Source of the DNA: Chromera velia
Taxonomy: Eukaryota; Sar; Chromeraceae
Direction of reading: 5' to 3'
Assembly: GCA_018398765.1 (NCBI GenBank)
Contig: JAHBMJ010001780.1
Span: 57,378-89,877, forward strand
Length of the DNA: 32,500 nucleotides
The position numbers and the translations under genes were made by a program. The first letter of the stretch is position 1, and the number at the start of each line of letters is the position of its first letter. This document shows, piece by piece, positions 29,780 through 32,500 of the stretch. Below the pieces are notes generated by a model, which was given only the letters and a program-made list of their open reading frames with translations, was not told where the DNA came from and ran no database searches.

Positions 29780-31524
29780 GCGGGGTCCCTTTGTGCCGTC
29801 ATTGCAATCAGCCTGCTGATAGTAGCAAGGAGATCCAATCTGGTATGGCTGCCGCTCTGGCAGGTGTGCAGGCAGGTGTGTCCCCTTTACAGGTTGAGAG
29901 GGGCTTTCTGGACCGTGTGAGGGAGGAGTTGCCGAGAGACCCCTTGTTGAAAGATCATTTCAAATACTTTGCAGAGGGGGTATTGCCTTGGGAGGCAAAG
30001 AAGGCGAAGCAAATTCTGTTGGAGGAAAGTGCATTTGAAGAGAGAGGAGGTTTGTTGTACAGGTACGAAGGAAGGGGGACAGAAAGGAAAGAACAGTTAG
30101 TGGTGCCTGAGGCGTGCAGAAAGACGGTTTTGGTAATAAATCACGATCACCAGTTAGGGGGGCACCCAGGGGCAAATCAGCTGACAGAGAAGACTTTCCT
30201 GCACTTCTGGTGGCCAGGTTTGAGAGCAGACGCGAGAGAGTGGGTCGCTTCCTGCCGACTTGGAGAATGCAGGGAGAGGCTCAAGCCGAAAGCAAAGAGA
30301 GCACCCCAGACTGTGCCTGTGCCTCCCCGTCCTTGGCATACACTCGGTATTGATGTGTCAGGGCCCTTTCCCACGAGCAGGAGGGGAAACAGATTTGTGC
30401 TCGTTATAACAGACCATTTTAGAAAGGATGTGAAGACGTTTACCCGCCCTGAGCTGCCCGCTCATGTCGTAGCACAGATTTTGGTCGAAGAGATTTTCTG
30501 CAGGCATGGTCCCTTTGAGGTTCTCCTCTCAGATAGGGGAACGAATTTCCTGGCAGAGATCGTGAGTGAGGTGTTGAAGATTTTGAGAGTAAGGAGGAAG
30601 GTAACAGCAGGGTACCACCCTCAGTGCGCGGGACTGACAGAAAGATACAATCAGACGTGGGAGCAAGGGGTTAGAAAGCAGTTGAGAGCAGAGAATAAGC
30701 TTGATTAGGATCTGTATCTGCAGCCCTTCAATTTCTTATACCGGATGACTCCGCGTTCTGAAACTGGATTGACCCCATTCCAGTTGACCCATAGATATGA
30801 GCCGACCCATATGCTGCGAGTAGAGCCCGTCTCGTCAGAGACCCGTTTACCTCCGGTGGCTTACAACGACTATTACAGCGTGATCCGTCAGAACAGGTTG
30901 GAGTTGATTGAGACGGCACGAGTCAGGATGGAGAAATCGAGGCAAGAAAGAGAGTGGAAGAACCCGCCCCCTTGGAAGAGCAAATTCAGAGTGGGGGATC
31001 AGGTGTTGGTGCGAAAGCCTGTCAATCCGCTCACAGGCAGAGTGGATGGAGGAAAGTTTGCAGAAAAGTTGGAAGGGATTTATCTAGTTGTTTCTCTTCC
31101 AGATGGACGGCTCCATAATGCCGTTGTCAGGCAGTTGAGGGGAGGAAAGAGCATGACGATCTCCACAGACAGATTGGAGTTATGGAGGATGGCAAAGGAA
31201 GTGAGAGAGGAGATGAAGGGGAAAAGGAGAGAGGAGAGAGAAATAGAGGAAGAGAGAGAGAAAAGCAAGAGAGCGGCATCAAAGTCTGCATCGGATGTGA
31301 TTGATGAGCTTGGCTTTAGAGAAGAGTGGCCGAGAGACAAGAAACCAGAGAGAGGGGAAGCACTTCCCAAGTCGATGCAGGAAGAGAAGAGAGGAAAGAG
31401 AGTGAGGGCAGTTGAGGTGAAGTCGAGCAGAGAGAAGGATGGAAAGACGCATTACAGAGTTATCTACAATGATGGTTCGTTTTTATGGCTACCAGAGGAT
31501 GAAGTGGGAGAGCTGAGTTGGTAA
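29780..31524 (+). pseudogene. Integrase region of the Ty3 element with possible chromodomain-like tail
   Basis: The N-terminal zinc-binding part (HDHQLGGHPG, then CRLGEC), the core (GIDVSGPFP, LSDRGTNFL, GYHPQCAGLTERYNQ) with the D, D and E of the catalytic triad present, and a GPY/F-like segment (KLEGIYLVVSLPDGRL) are all visible. A TAG at 30706 splits the core from the C-terminus. The last ~40 codons (VRAVEVKSSRE...YRVIYNDGSFLWLPEDEV) recall a chromodomain/SH3-like fold but lack the clear aromatic cage, so that label is tentative. The reading ends at TAA 31522-31524. Confidence 0.85.
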
Positions 31525-31762
31525 ATGAATTCGAAAGAAGTAAAGAAAGGATTTTGCGTGGACGTGAAGACTGACTATCCGATCCTTCGTTCATACATTC
31601 GAACGTTTTCTTTCCTTTTTCCACGCCCTTCCCGCCCGATCTTTTTATGTATGTCGGTTGCTTAGTTTTTTTGGCTGTTGGGAGCGCCGGTGCAGACCAG
31701 AGTTATTGAGAGAAGTGAAGCAATAAATTGTGCGGGACGCACAATCTTGTGCGGGGTGTGGT

Positions 31763-32020
31763 TGTTACGGACCTTTGGATCTAGGCTCGATTTGGTCCTT
31801 AGAGTAATACAGAGAATTAATAGCATTAAATACACACTGTAATACAAAGGTATGCACGTCTGTATCTTAGCCTTTGCAATATAGATTGATTGAGCCTATT
31901 AGAAGGACTGAGTCTTTCCTGATCGATAGAGAAGGCTCTTGTATGTCTGACAGATTCTTTGTATGTAGAACTTGTGTGTGTGAGTTGATTCCTAAGTTCT
32001 AGAGAGCTTAAACTAGAACA
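31763..32020 (+). repeat. 3' LTR of the Ty3/gypsy element
   Basis: 258 bp, preceded by a G-rich tract (GCGGGGTGTGG) in polypurine-tract position and followed by the target copy AATGG. Confidence 0.93.
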
Positions 32021-32025
32021 AATGG

Positions 32026-32500
32026 AATTGAATGTCAAATTCGATGTATACCCCAAAGAATTCAGAATTTAAATTACTTTCCAAGTTATAATTAATTTTA
32101 AAAGTAATGTAAGGATTTTTTTCTGATTTTTTTTTTTTACATTTAGTTAGGTATAGATTTTACAATTAATTATAGCAAAATGCTTTAAATTTCACTGAAT
32201 TCCATTAACAAATTCTATTAGTATTAAATTTAATTAAATTCTTCGGAAATTTAACCGGTTTCAACGGCGGTTTGGGTATCACTTTAAATATAAGGGATCA
32301 CAGTATACTAGTTGTAACGTTCAAAGTTATTATCTAGGTTATTATAAACAAGATTACTTCTAGTATTATTTTAAAGTGATGTAGTCGTCATACCAATCAG
32401 TAGTAAATTTGCTAGTAATCGCTACAACAGTCAGTCACTCTGATGATGAAAATGCATGACTTGTGGTTTTGTTCACAGTGTCGTATTGAAAATGATATTT
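32026..32500. other. AT-rich right flank
   Basis: A/T-rich sequence continuing the element's insertion target. I see no gene. Confidence 0.45.

Larger units (their letters stand above)
25794..32020 (+). mobile_element. Complete but inactivated Ty3/gypsy LTR retrotransposon (6.2 kb)
   Basis: LTRs of 258 bp (25794-26051 and 31763-32020) start TGTTACG and end GAACA, giving TG...CA with TGTT/AACA inverted ends. The 5-bp target duplication AATGG is at 25789-25793 and 32021-32025. Gag, protease, reverse transcriptase, RNase H and integrase follow in the Ty3 order. The reading is broken by at least nine in-frame TAA/TAG codons and at least two frameshifts, and key residues are changed, so this copy cannot act by itself. 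Confidence 0.93.

Noticed and set aside
25794..32020. TAA/TAG reassigned to glutamine, which would make the Ty3 reading continuous
   Set aside because: The 648-codon ankyrin-caspase-like gene and the EGY3-like exons use CAA/CAG and contain no in-frame TAA/TAG. The element also has frameshifts and changed catalytic residues that a code change cannot explain.

Overview
This is nuclear DNA from a eukaryote. Genes have several GT-AG introns, microsatellites are dense, LTR retrotransposons are present, and one gene product carries a signal peptide followed by a transit-like stretch, as expected for a plastid enclosed in extra membranes. The overall look (G+C-balanced genes, short exons, AT-rich patches, Ty3-type elements) best fits an alga with a secondary red plastid, perhaps a chromerid such as Chromera. 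That species guess is inference; nothing here proves it.

Layout, left to right. (1) 1-652, minus strand: the end of a small CS-domain (NudC/p23-fold) gene, reassembled from four short exons. (2) 1051-9760: repeat-rich, largely gene-free DNA. It holds a complete non-autonomous LTR element with target-site duplication (1275-3588), two copies of an LTR-like dispersed repeat, AT-rich patches, degenerate tandem repeats beside a possible folded RNA (5689-5780), and a large TCAC microsatellite. (3) 9835-10890, minus: a CCCH zinc-finger gene in four exons, head to head (69 bp between proposed start codons) with (4) 10960-14660, plus: a four-exon gene for an EGY3-like, plastid-targeted site-2-protease relative that has lost the zinc-binding HExxH motif. 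(5) 14661-17235: 3' flanks and an AT-rich island with inverted repeats. (6) 17236-22678, minus: a ten-exon gene for an unrecognised multi-pass membrane protein, with introns full of microsatellites. (7) A palindromic, TGCATGCA-rich divergent intergenic region. (8) 23418-25364, plus: a single-exon gene fusing two long ankyrin-like units to a caspase-like cysteine-peptidase domain. (9) 25794-32020: a complete but dead Ty3/gypsy element with 258-bp LTRs and a 5-bp target duplication, lying in AT-rich DNA.

Two observations stand out. Both LTR pairs differ only by transitions (13 of 13 and 10 of 10 differences). In the Ty3 element every identified nonsense codon is TAA or TAG, and the altered catalytic or zinc-binding residues are those produced by G-to-A changes. 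This suggests cytosine deamination on both strands (methylation decay or a RIP-like process). Separately, the ankyrin-caspase-like protein contains a duplicated unit of about 160 residues with a WPYC signature that I do not recognise from a named family.

The genes do not form an operon-like pathway. Two divergent pairs (CCCH/EGY3-like; membrane protein/ankyrin-caspase-like) probably share promoter regions. Exon joins were worked out by hand from splice-site patterns, phase and family similarity, without transcripts.
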